A DNA stretch of 64,000 nt from Paralichthys olivaceus. Taxonomy: Eukaryota > Chordata > Actinopteri > Pleuronectiformes > Paralichthyidae. Below, in pieces: positions 1 through 12,500 of this stretch. Numbering within the stretch: the stretch's first letter is position 1; each line of letters begins with the position of its first letter. The notes beneath the pieces were generated by a model, which worked only from the letters and a program-made list of their open reading frames with translations, made no database searches and had not been told where the DNA came from. Location of the stretch: assembly GCF_024713975.1 (NCBI RefSeq), contig NC_091112.1, forward strand, positions 3,165,001 through 3,229,000, in the 5' to 3' direction. The position numbers and the translations under genes are program-made.

Positions 1-523
1 TGGAGATGTAGACGGCGTCGATCACCAAGGTGCTGTACACTGGTGTGGATCGAGAAGTTCTGGTGGACGAGCTGTTCATGCTGTCGGGGATCTCGAGAAC
101 CCCGATGACCGTCAGCTTGTTGAGTTTCGGAGTGTCGCTGTCCAGAACCACCCACTTCCCTGTGGAGTGACGTCAACAATACGAGCATGAGAGCTGCCTC
201 AAACAAACTTATTTTAGAGAGTCACTTGAATTCCCAGTCACTGACTCGTCAAACTTATCGCCAGACAAGACTGAAAGTGGGTTTAAAGGTCAATCGTATG
301 TCCCTGCGTCCCTGAGAAGGACATCCTGACATTAAACTGCTCAGGTGGATGAAACGATGAACATCTCTTCAGCAGTTGTCTTTTCTTTTGGTTTATAGAA
401 AATGAATTTTGTTTTCCTCTGGATGTATATTTACCTGCTGGGATGACCACATCAGCGCCATCTGCTGGTGCGGTGAAGTTATTTTCAGCTGAACTTCCCC
501 AGAAGGAGGCGTTTGACCATCGA
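1..523 (-). CDS. pkhd1l1: pkhd1l1 exons 53-54: second G8 domain, cut by the window edge
   Basis: Exons 435-523 and 1-159 (the latter continues to the left). Exon 52 ends in AT and exon 53 adds T, giving Ile. The domain then reads [52 protein letters not shown] and [11 protein letters not shown], a clear G8 pattern with its PAG turn spanning the intron. In human fibrocystin-L the second G8 is at about residues 3,035-3,173, consistent with the running total of about 3,080-3,130 here. The intron 160-434 has nothing notable. Confidence 0.9.
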
Positions 524-3500
524 CTGGAGAGAAACACACACAGAGACGCAACGTGTCACACAACAGAGACCAAACCACTGTCAACACAATCAGCGAAATT
601 TAAAGAAGTTTTTAACTGCTCCAGCGATAAAAAGGTTTTCAGTGACTCTATATTATCGTAAAAAACCTTTTTCAGATCACATGAGATGCTTCAACCTGGT
701 GCTGAGAATGTCTGATGGCTTCATCATTTATAAAAGTTCAAGAGGGGGTTAAACATACATGAAGTCGTCCGGCCGGCCGGTGGGCAGGGGGGCCAGTGTG
801 GCTGGAGGCGCTGGAGTCGGTGGGATGCAGTTGGGGTAGAAGCAGCGGTAGACGGCAAAGTTGACCGCCACATCAAGCATGGAGCGGTCAACGCTGTTAC
901 GACGCCTGCGGCCGCTCTTCTTGCCGGACACTGAGAGGAAAGAGCAAAGATGCCTGATCTGTTAATTAACAACGACAACACTGCTAATTAAAACAATAAC
1001 TTGTGTCTTTATATCCTGCACGATGCATTTGTCAACATACAAATCAGTGAATATTTCTAATGATAGTGTTACGTGATGACTCGATGTTTAAAATGAGCAC
1101 TGTACCCAAATAGTAGAGGTTGTTGGAGCTTTCATCGAAGTACCAGTCTCCGTTGCTGTTGTTGCCGAAGCTCAGCGGCGCCGTTGATCCGTTCCTCCTA
1201 TCGATTATATGGAAGCTGTCCGGACTCTGGGTGAAGTTGTGGTTGATGATCAGATATTGATCAGCCTGTGGGGAGACGTACGAGAAGATATGGAAGTGTA
1301 AGTCGGCAGAAAGACGTGATGCGTGTTGACGGAACTCATAGGAACTTGGATGTTTCATCACCTTGAAGCCGTAGAATTTGGACTGATACGTGATGTTGGT
1401 GATTTGGTCCATGTTATCGAAGTAAAAGTTGTATGTTTGCTGGGACGGCAGCAGAGCCATCCAGCCGAGCTTATGAGTCATTCTCTTCTTCAGATAGGGG
1501 ACCACACTGGTGCCTGTAATAGTGAGCGCACACATTTACTGCAGTTTTCACAAACCACCAGCAGGGGTCAACAAAGATAACAGATATAGTAAGTCACCGC
1601 TCCTGTGGGTTTCAATACCGTGTGAGTTCGTGAAGATGGCGTCCTTGGCCTTCAGAGAGGTGGGCGTGGGATTGTTGAATGCCAAGCGATGGAACTGGAC
1701 GGTGTGGTCGCACACTGCACCGGGGAACCCCACGCTCCACTCGGCACTCTGGGTGCAGTGAGCAGGGTCCAGCAAGGGGCTCATGGGAACGACTTTCTGG
1801 TTGATGGTTCCTGGAAGAGACGCATGGTCGTGATGGGAGTAAACAGCACGTGAGATCATTTATTAAGACATCTAGAGAACAAAACTTTTATTAATCTGTT
1901 ACTGAATTAAGTCCAAATGATTTGCTGTATGATTAACTTAAGCTCAAACATACAGTCACAGACATGCTGGGAAGGAGTAGAATCATTTTCTGTAAGTTTG
2001 CACAAAGAGAATAAAAACAGACCTGTGAGGGAGCCGTCAGTGTCCTGCAGCTGCACCTCGTGCTCCCATCTGAAGCTGGCCTTGTTGGGTGAGTTAAAAT
2101 ATTGGATGCCTTTAAAGTTGACGCTCCAGCCGCCACAGCGATCCGCACATGTCCCGTCGATTTTGGTTACTCCGATGGCGGCACAGGAGCTGCGGTCAAA
2201 GTTGATGAACTTGGTGTTAAGGACACTCATGCCGTCGTCAAATGGCGTGATGACACCTCGGTGCGTGCAGTAATTGCTTCCCATTCCGAGCTCATCCACA
2301 TGACCCACAATGGTGCTGTTGGACACTGTCGCCCCTCCATCTTCTCCAAAAGCAGACACTGCCCATCGCATGATCCGCTTGGCTTCAATGCCGGCTTTCT
2401 CATTGTTGGCCATGCGGAAGTCACTGAACTGCACGGCGCCCACGTTGACCCACTCAGCACCCTTCTCACAGTTCCAGGTGGTGAGGGACTTGAAGACTGC
2501 AGGTTCGGGGGTAGAGGAGCGGCAGCCTCCATTTTTCATGGGGAAGTAGTCGGCAAAGATCCAGATGCCGAACCAGCCCTGAGAGTGCACGGTGTTGTTG
2601 AAGAACTCCCCGAGGGGAACCCTCTTCTGGCAGATGTTTGGGTCGTAGGACGGGCCGTCAGGGTGCTCATGCATGCGGTACCAGAAACCAAAGTGGGTGC
2701 CCCCCGCAGCGGCATTGTGGCGGACGATGTTGTTGGGATTGGTGACCCAGTAGGCGGCGGGAGTGACGTCGTCGTTCAGCAGGCTGGTGCTTTGTTTGAC
2801 GAACACAGCCAGGTTGTACTGCAGGATGTTCTCCGTCTCTATGCCGTCCTCGATGAAGAAGGCCCCCCCCATGATGTCGTAGATGACGTTGCGCTCCACC
2901 AGCAGCCGGTGAGTGTTGTGGATGGTTATGGCCCTGTTGTAAGTCTGATGGATCGCACAACCCTTCACGTACGACTTGTAGTCGACGTTTCCCATCAAAT
3001 GCCAGTGGATGGGGTAACGTCCCAGCCTGAAGGCCTGTCCTGCGTTGTAGATCTGTGGCACGAGAGCATAAAGACTTTAAAAGTTAATGTTTGAATGTTA
3101 AGAAAAATAAAAGTATTCTGATCAATATAATTCGCTGCATGTAAAGAAGTTTTAGCAGGAAAAACATTTCACCTGAACATGTGCGAGTCTGCCGATCGCA
3201 AGATTCTTATTGGGTACGGGTGCGTGGAACATGATGGCGCCTCCAAACTGATCGCTGCCGACCTCCTCCCCAAACCGTCCTTGGAAACAGGTTTGAGTGG
3301 CAAATTCACCTGCAGCACAAGAGAAAGACGGACAATGTTGTTGTTATCCCACACGCATCCCTCTTAAATTAATTCTTGAATTTGAAAAGCTTCAAATTTC
3401 TGTTTATGAAACTGAAGTAGAGCCGAAATAACTGACAAAACTGATTTATCGACAAACACATATCATTTTTAAGCAAAATCTGTTTTCTGGTTCCAGTTAA

Positions 3501-6500
3501 AATATCATTATTTGATTTGATAACAACGAATGTTTCTAACTGGAAAATATCCAAACTAAATGCTGCTGATTGTGAAAGTTACTGTGAAAAACATTTTTGT
3601 GGAAAAAAAAATAAAAAGCCTCAGCACCTGTGTTGAAGCCTTCGGGACATGCTTCGATCTTGTCCTTCCACTCCTGGTGTTCAGCTCCTCGCACCACAAC
3701 GTTCCTGGTGAGGAGACCCACCTCAGCTCGGCCCTCGATCACCGAGCCGTCCGGCAGCGTGACGGTCACTCCGAGATGAGTGTACTCCAGAGGTTTGGTC
3801 AGGGTCAGCGTCGTTTGATCAGCTGACACTGAGGCGATGTGTCTCACCTCGTTTTCTCTCTGACTGTGCCTGGAAACAAAAGATAAACGACGATATAGAG
3901 TATAATAAAATAAATATCATGGCCCTTCACAAAGCTTTAAACACAAGACAAGAGACAAGTGAACTTTATTGGGTGAATCATGTGTCGTCATGTGTTTGAG
4001 ACTCTACCTGTCCCCGGTTGAGGCGATGACGATCATGTCTCCAGTTTTCCAGGTCACCGCCTTCATCAGGGTCAACGTGTTGGATCCCTTGGTGGCAGTC
4101 TGGGCCAAGTGGGTCCAGGTAACAGGAACATGGATACCTGGAGAAACAGGTTGTCAACAATGACTTGCTTCTATGGGGGCGCGTGAGGTGTCACTAATAC
4201 TAACATTGCTGCGGGACGCACAACTCAAATTACTCCGTCATCTTTACATTACGGGACTTTGTGACATGTTATCTGGGTTTTGGAACATTTGGGTCACTGA
4301 TTCTAACTAATTCATTTTTTTTTTTAAACAGCTCAGTCAGTGTTGTGTCTGCTTCTGGAAACAACATATATATATAAAAGATGAAGTGTCTGAACACTAA
4401 TGTGTTTGTGTGTGTTTATACCATGGAGGTCCAGGATTCCCTCTCTGACACCCAGCGTCTTGGTGCCGTAAACAGGAAGTTCAGGTGAGCGCTGGTTTCC
4501 GTGCAGCGTGATGATGGCTTTATGCTGAAAAGGCGCATCCTCTGTTCCAATCTGCAGCCGCCCGCCGTCTGTGATGAGGATGTTTTCTGCCTGCAGCTCA
4601 AGGTCCGCTTCATCAAACACCAACGTTCCTCCTGAGAACAAAGAAACGTCACAGAACAAATAATGAGACAACAATGGCAGAGTGTTGTCTGGTGTCTGAG
4701 CAGATACATGTCTGCATATGTGATCATATATTATCTCACTGCACCAGTTACAACAAAACAGAATTCAGAAAATGCTCCCACAACAAACTGATCTAAAGTT
4801 AATTTCACTTCCGAGATGAGGAAAAGGAAAAACACATCTGACATCAAATCAGAATTTAACATAACTTCCGTCTGTCATTGCAAATCCATGATAGAAAGTG
4901 AATACCTTTGATAAGAAGCATTTTCAGCACAGGGGTGTTGGTGTCCAGAAGGATGGTCTGGCCTTTAGTGATGACGGCGAACGAGCCCCTCTCTGGTGGA
5001 GACAGACCGCCCCACGTGAACCTGGACGACCACACGTCGATGTAGAAGAAATCAGCGTTGTCCTGAAGAAAGAGACAGACATCAGACGAGACGCAGTGTC
5101 GATGTAGACACGAAGCAGACATGATGTGACGCCGGGTCTTCTCTCACCATCCTGGCGATGCCTTGGTCTCCGACGCTGACTCGGACTTTGGTTTCCTGGG
5201 ACTGTCCCTGGGAGTTGGTCACACAGATGATGTGCGTGTTGTTCGTGGACTGGACGTCACACACGGACCCCGCGATGGTCACGGTGACTTCATTCATGTT
5301 TGTGCTGTAAGATGAGATTCAAAGAGGAGTTTAATTACAGATCAATGTTGCACAGATACATCATAGTGTGTTATTTTATTGTATGGATTTACTACATTAT
5401 CATCTATAAAATTACATGTTATAATATTAGTTGTTCATTATAGTTTTATGTGCTATAGATATAATATATAATATAATGCTGTCATATGCAGGATTGTAAT
5501 ATACTTGAATAAAATAGAATGACATTTTTTAAAATAAACTCTGATTGTTTTATATTATATTGTGTATTTATTAGATTGTGTCTGTGTAGAACCACCTACA
5601 GGCCTGTACATACATTTCACTTTATTTAATTTATTTCAATGTTAATTTATCTGAAAGTAATAAATCAACCGATAAAGAATAAAGTGTTAATTGTTGGGTA
5701 ATTATGTTTGCATGTATAACATTGTGCGTTGTAGTTTTTACACGATTGTTCTAATTACTTTGTAAATGTAATTATATGTCCTCACAATAAACCCACTTAG
5801 AGAAAAACATTCTGTGACACAAGAGGAATTGTGTTACGCAACTTAAGCATTTAATTCTGGGTGTGTCCATTGTATCGTGGAGGAGCAGCTCCTCTACCGC
5901 ACCTGAAACCCGAGCCAGTGATTGTGAGTCGCGTGCCCCCGGCTGTGCCTCCTCTGCCAGGAGAAACCTCGGTGATCACCGGCGTCAGCTGAGATTTGTA
6001 AATGAAGCCGTCTGATACGTTGACGGCATCCAGCTGATTTATGACAGCAACCACGCAGCTCAGCTCTGACTGTGTGCCTGACAGGAGATGAGACACCCGC
6101 ACGCAAACAGAAAGACAGAAAGACAGACAGACACATGCCACAACAAAACAATAGGAAGAGTTAAGATGCGTGCACAGAGATAACCGCCTGTCACATTCCT
6201 ACAGGACATAGTCTGTCTCCATCGGAGCAGGTTTCATTCAGCTCGAACAAGACCTTGTCACTGTAGCCTAAAATGTGACAAACCAGTAAGAACACATTCT
6301 TTGTGAATGTACCCTCGGCTCTAACCTCTTAACCCTCAACTTCAAAAGAGTTCTAGCTCTGCGTAGATTTGGATGTGTCACACTTCTAAGAAAGTTCTTA
6401 TCTGCCTCACTGGTCCTGTTGTGCAGCCCCCGAGTTAATCATTATAAATCATTTAACCAGCAACAGTTCGATACGTTTAAATCCTCTTATGGTTTGTTTT

Positions 6501-9500
6501 GTCTGGGTAAAATAAAGACGACTAGAAAGACTAAACTCACTGTTGTTGAACGGAGACCGGCAGTAGAGACGTGTGGATGTCGACACGTTTCTGTCGACGT
6601 CACACTGCTCCTCGCAGATCGTCACGGTGGAGTTGCGCGGGTCAAAGCCGGAGCCCTGGATGCTCAGCCGAGCTCCGCCACCAAAACTGCCTGATAACAG
6701 ATGAGAGATTCGATTCGAGAAAGATTGACGGTGCATCAAAGCTTACGGCCTTTCAAAACAGGATTTCAACTTTTCAAAGAAGATAAATAACGACAGACGA
6801 GCAGTTTGCACTTTGTCACATTCGTGGACACGATGGACGTCACAGGAAACTACTGAGAGAAATGTTTGTTTTGCTTTGTGCTTTTGTTTTCATATTATTC
6901 TCAGATAGCCCATGACACTTGAGATGAATTATTGTAATAGAGTTTGTTCTTTATCTTTTATATTCTAAAAAAATGAGAGATTAAATCGCTGCAGTGAAGA
7001 AAACAAGAAATACATGGAAACATGTTTGGATGATGTGGGACCTGAAAAGAAAGAAATTCGGAAAATGGAGCAATGGTGTTTTTTCCTGTGTCTCTGCTTA
7101 CCCTGACTGGGCTGCACGCTGCTGAGAGTCAGCTCGTACGTGAACATGACCTCTGACAGGGCGTGACCTTTGACCTGGTGATGCAGCGTGACCCCGTACG
7201 TCCCCCCGGGGTTGTCCCCCGCGGTGCACTGAACCTGTGTGTCGGAGACCGCGGACACATTGCAGGCCACGTGGTTTATGGTGACAGCGATGAGCTGAGA
7301 GTCGTTTCCAAACCCTGAACCGGTCAGAGTGACGACTGAACCGCTCGGCCCTGTGGGAAATAAACGGTGTAGTCAAGTTAATGAGTGGATTAGCTTCCTG
7401 TACTGCAGCCCCTGTTTATTGAACTAGAATGATCTCTCCACAGCACATGAAGAGGAGGAGGAGAATTACCGGTGGTGGGGCTGACGGAGCTGATGTTGGG
7501 CGTGTGGGCTGCAGAGTATGTGAAGCTGAGTGGAGGATACTCCACTGAGAGGACCTGGATGTTGACGGCCACCTGGCCCTCGCTGTGAGGAGGCGTCAGA
7601 CAGCGAAGAACACCCGGCGTCACCTCCTCAATCTTGCAGTGTTTGCCGCCAACCGTCACGCTGGTGTTCCCCGGAGCGAAGCCGTTTCCCGTGAGGACAA
7701 GACGAGTTCCTCCTGCCATGCTGCCCTCGCTGGGGCTCAGGACGGCCTGGGCACTGCTGCTCAGGGTGGGCTGACCGGAGGCAAGGCCTTTGCTCCTCAC
7801 AATGACCTTGACTGGGTGGTCGCCTGCGGGGAGAGCATCGACTCGTACCGTTACGTTGCTGTCTGACACGGCGGTGACTGCCAGGGCGATGCTGCTGGCG
7901 AAAACGACCACATCGTCCACACGGCTGCCGAACCCTGAGCCGGAGATGTTTACAGTCGTGAGGCCGCTGATGGTGTCGGGGGAAACGCTGGTGACGGTGG
8001 GAGTGATGGAGGAAGAGTACATGAAGAAGCAGTTTGAGTGACAGGAGCTTTGGATCTTGCCCGTCTGGAAGGTGACATCACCGGTGTGCGGCTGAGAGGG
8101 AGCGGTGTCGCAGACGATATGGGTGTAATTGACCGACACAAACACACAGGCCTCGCTGGCAACGGTCACTTGTCCCGCAGAGAAGCCGGAGCCACGGATG
8201 GAGAGTCTGGTGTGGCCCGTGGTGCTGCCGACAGGGGGCGAGACAGAGTCGACCACAGGCAGAACAACAAAGCGGCGGCCGAGCTCGTTGGGCACATTAA
8301 TGATGGCACTGCCCAGGTTGTTGACTCTGACCGATACGGGGAGAGCGACACCGACGGCGAGCTCGCTGCTGGGGCTGAGCTGGCAGAAGATTGCAGAGTG
8401 CGAGCTGTTGATCACCTGACAGGGCTGATCTCCCACCGTCACCTGCAGGACGCACAATTACTCACTTTAATACCGAGGGACTGAACTCAAAGCTGAGAAC
8501 ACAATACAAGTCAAAATGATTTGGACTATTTTAATCATTTTAGAATGAAATTAACTTCAATTTAGTTTTAAATGTTCTCATTTGGAAAATGTTTTCATTT
8601 TATATTTATGTTCCTAATAATGTGTGATCTTCAAATCGCTTTTAACAGGCTGCTATTGTTTGTACTTCAATACTTTATAAATAATACTTAAAATATTATA
8701 ATCATTATTATTGAAAAACAAGAGTCCTGAGAGGTCTTTATGTTTCATTATTTATTCTATCTCTATCTTAACATTTTATTTAACTTTATTTTAAACTGAA
8801 ATGTACTGATTGCTATAAAAATCACCACAAAAATCTGCTTGTGTGGTTTAATTCAATAAATCACACTAATTACATAACATTTTGCTGTGAGCAAAAAAAA
8901 AACACAAAAAAAACAAAAACACTGCTAACCTCATTAGCGCAGGCGATGTCGCTGAGGCCGCTGCCCTGGATGTGGATGACCTGGTGATACGAGCCCTGGT
9001 TGGGGGAGATGGAGGTGACTGTGGGGGTGGAGCAGGTGGAGGTGCTGAAAGAAAGACCGCCCGCACTCTGATTGGTCCCCGGGCACTGGGGCGTGGCCAC
9101 ACACTGAGGGGCATCTCTGGCAACACGACGGGAACCTGGAGGGGAGACGTTTCATAATCTTTTAGTTTGAAATAAATATCTAAATTTAGCACAGTCACAC
9201 CTTTGCTTTATTTTGTATTTTCAGTTTTACAGGAGGATAAGCAACTTTAATTTTATTCACATGTGAATATTTACCTCCCATCACGTGTCTGGCTTCTATC
9301 CCTCCCACGCTGACGGAGGCCTTGCTGCTCCTCTGCTGCCGAGGCTCGACCTTCACGACTCCCTGCAGCAGCTTGGTGTTAGCACCGTCTATGTAGCCGC
9401 TGCTGTAGTAATACACGCCGGGGGCAGTGAAGCGGTAGCCAAAGTACCCTGAAGAATGAGAGAGGGAGAGAAAGACTGTAATTATCTCACATCAAGTCAT

Positions 9501-12500
9501 GAAGCATACTCGAACATGTGAATTTCTATAAAAGGTGTGACACACGATGAAGCACACATCAAATTCCTCGCGTGTCACTTATCTCGTTTGTCACGGCAAA
9601 TGTTAAAGTGCTTTTTGATAATAGCATCTATGTGAAATGAGCCGTCAACTGTCAACAAGGCGAGGTCACGTTTCAACCGCAGCTACGGTGCAGATGGACC
9701 ACAATGCATTGCAACTTAGTGTGAGCCGCATGTACGATAAAGCTTCACTGTTATTTCATCTCGTTTCTTATTCAGTTTCTGAATCATCCACAAAGGAAAT
9801 GTGAAATGAGAATTACAAATAAAAGGCTTATAAATTAAATTCAAACTCGAGCACTAACTCGACCAGGTTCATCAGTAAAATGCCGCTTTATGTCATCAAA
9901 ATTATTTCATCCCGGCTTCTTCATCGGTCTTTAATCGTTTTTAATCCCCCTAATTTCAGTTGTTCTACCTTTGCTGGTTTTGGTGTCTCCGCTGGTGAAT
10001 GGTCCCCCTTCGTAAGTTGTGCCACTGGGGCTGGAAACACTGAAAACCCTGTATCCCACCTTCTGGAAGGCCGGCGCCTCCCAACGCCACATCACTGTGT
10101 CCCCGACGAACACTGTGACTGAGGCAGGACTCCACGCGTATCCCTGTCCGTAAGCTGCAACACGCAGACACATTTCAAGTTACTGACAGACGGATCAACA
10201 CACATGAGAGATTTCATTATTTGAGCTTCAGCAAGGTGTCATTTAAACACAGTAAATCCGTTTTGAAATGTGGCTTATGATGGAAAAACACAGCTCGGAC
10301 TGGTTTTTAAAAATAGGTGCCGTCACACTAAAGCTGCAGGTGACAGCTTCCTTGCTCGCAGCAGTTTTCTGTAAATAATCCTCGACCTGTTGTGCTCGAT
10401 TTTCGTCTGCTCAGATTTAGTTTGACGGGCGAACAATGGATGGAAATGTAGACGTACCGCTGTGGGATCCCTGATTGGTGACGGTGTGGGTCTTCTCCTC
10501 TGACTGCATCACACACTGCAGCTCGTTGGCAGAGGCGACCTTCACTTCACACACGGCTTCTCCTGTCACACCGCGAACAAACAGAAAACATGTGTGAGCT
10601 GCTAAACAAAAACAGTTTTCCATATAAAGAGACATCACTGTAAAGTAGCTCTCATAGTTTCCCCTTCAGCCATAATTCTGATATCCAGTTCCACTGTTGT
10701 CCCACTTGCTGGTGTGGATTATTACCGTGTGCATTTTAATTACTGGGCTTCATGTTGCTCACCAATAGACACTTTGTTGTCAGACGTGCTGTTACTGAAA
10801 CCAGAGCCAGAGACGGTGAGCCGGGTCCCTCCCATCAAGGAGCCAAACACCGGGGTGATGCTGTAGACCTCCAGGATGTACTCAATGGTGCCATTCGTGC
10901 TGTTGCTATGAGACAAAAAACAAAAAAAAGAGTACAGAAGAGACGCAAATGAAAGTATTTGTTCTGCTTTTCTGCAGATACTATGTGAGAGTATTTCTAA
11001 ATCCCTAACCGTGGACATGTCTTTCTCGGGTATCTTTACCTTATCTGTGCAAAGCCCAAATTCTTGACCTGTAACTCCACCTTGTACAGACCAGGCGGCA
11101 GCACAGGCAGATGACAGCTGATGTTGTTTGCGGCCCAGTGCACGGGGACACACTCCTTTCCGCCTACGTACACGGCGCTTGCATTATCTCCGCTTCCCAG
11201 GGAGGAACCCTGGATGGTGAGAAGTCGGCGTTCTACAAACCGGAGCCAAACGACATCAACACGTTATCGCGTGGAAAAAGCTTCTACAGCTCAACTGGCA
11301 ACATAATGATCACTTGTCACTCGACTAAATCCCCTTTGTTTCTTGAGCAACGCTCCACTGTTTGTTCTGTAGGTTTACACCTTGTCTGCGTTCTCCTGTA
11401 TTGTCTGTTATAATTACAAGTGTCCTCAGCTCAGATTCTCAAGGTTTTTACAAAAGCAACGGAAGAAACAGAGAAAACCTGTGACTCAACATTACACAAC
11501 TCGAGAAGCAAACTCTGGAGGTGCAAGCGACAACAAAAGATTTTGACACTTGACAACACTTTAAGCTCCTGGCGACACATGCAATTACAATTTCATTGTA
11601 CACCCTGTTCAATGACAGTAAAGGCATTCTTATTCTCATTCTGATTGATGTAATGTTAGAGAGACATTTCACATGCGGGCTGATAACAACCGAACACTTC
11701 AGATTAATAGAGTGCTTGATTTTTAACATTATGAGCAACGTTACAGACAAAAACACAAAAATACTCTATATTCTTTAACATAGTTTAGTTGTATAGACTG
11801 AGTGTTTTGTTTTGTGAGAGAAGAACAGGAAATGACATCCTGTTCTTTTCATAAACAAAGGCCAAGCAGAGCACAAACTGCATCACATGCAGACAGATAC
11901 AGTTTCCATTGACCTTCAAGAACAAAACCCATCCTGCCCACTAAACTCAAACTTCCATTTAAGTGAATAAAAAAGAAGAACATCCCAGTAATCTTCTGAG
12001 TTCACTCATCCCTACAACCACTTACTGCGTGATGATCTCACCTCACCGGGAGTTCATTACACATTTGACTCAACTCACCGAACACCGTGGACGTGAGCAG
12101 ACTCAGGCCTGTGACAGTAGGAGTGAGCAAAGCGTCGTAGTTGAAGGAGCCGTTGGCCGTCTCACTCATGTTTCCCACCGTCACTGTCACCAGGTTTGAT
12201 GGAGCAAGACCCTGGAAAAAGAAAATAATAAGCAAATATCCTTATTTAGAGCCGAAGTTCTTTGCAAACATTGAACCTTTAGCTTGATAAGATTTGGTCA
12301 CACTGGTCTGAGATGTTAGGTAATGCAGAAGTATAACGTTCGTTAGGAAGCAGTGGTTTGGAGTCTGAACACGTACTGGTGGTGTTCTGCATTTCAGCTC
12401 AGTGTTACTGGTGTGAACCAGCGTGCACTTGACACTGCCGACGGTCACGGTGGTGTTCTGACTGAAGCCGAAGCCTTTCACCGTCAGCAGAGTGCCTCCT

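Noticed and set aside
2102..3094. 330-codon open frame on the plus strand
   Set aside because: Exact antisense of the large pkhd1l1 exon 49; the minus-strand translation matches fibrocystin-L, the plus one matches nothing.
8038..8484. 148-codon plus-strand frame rich in Gly, Asp and Arg
   Set aside because: Antisense shadow of the 973-bp TIG exon of pkhd1l1.
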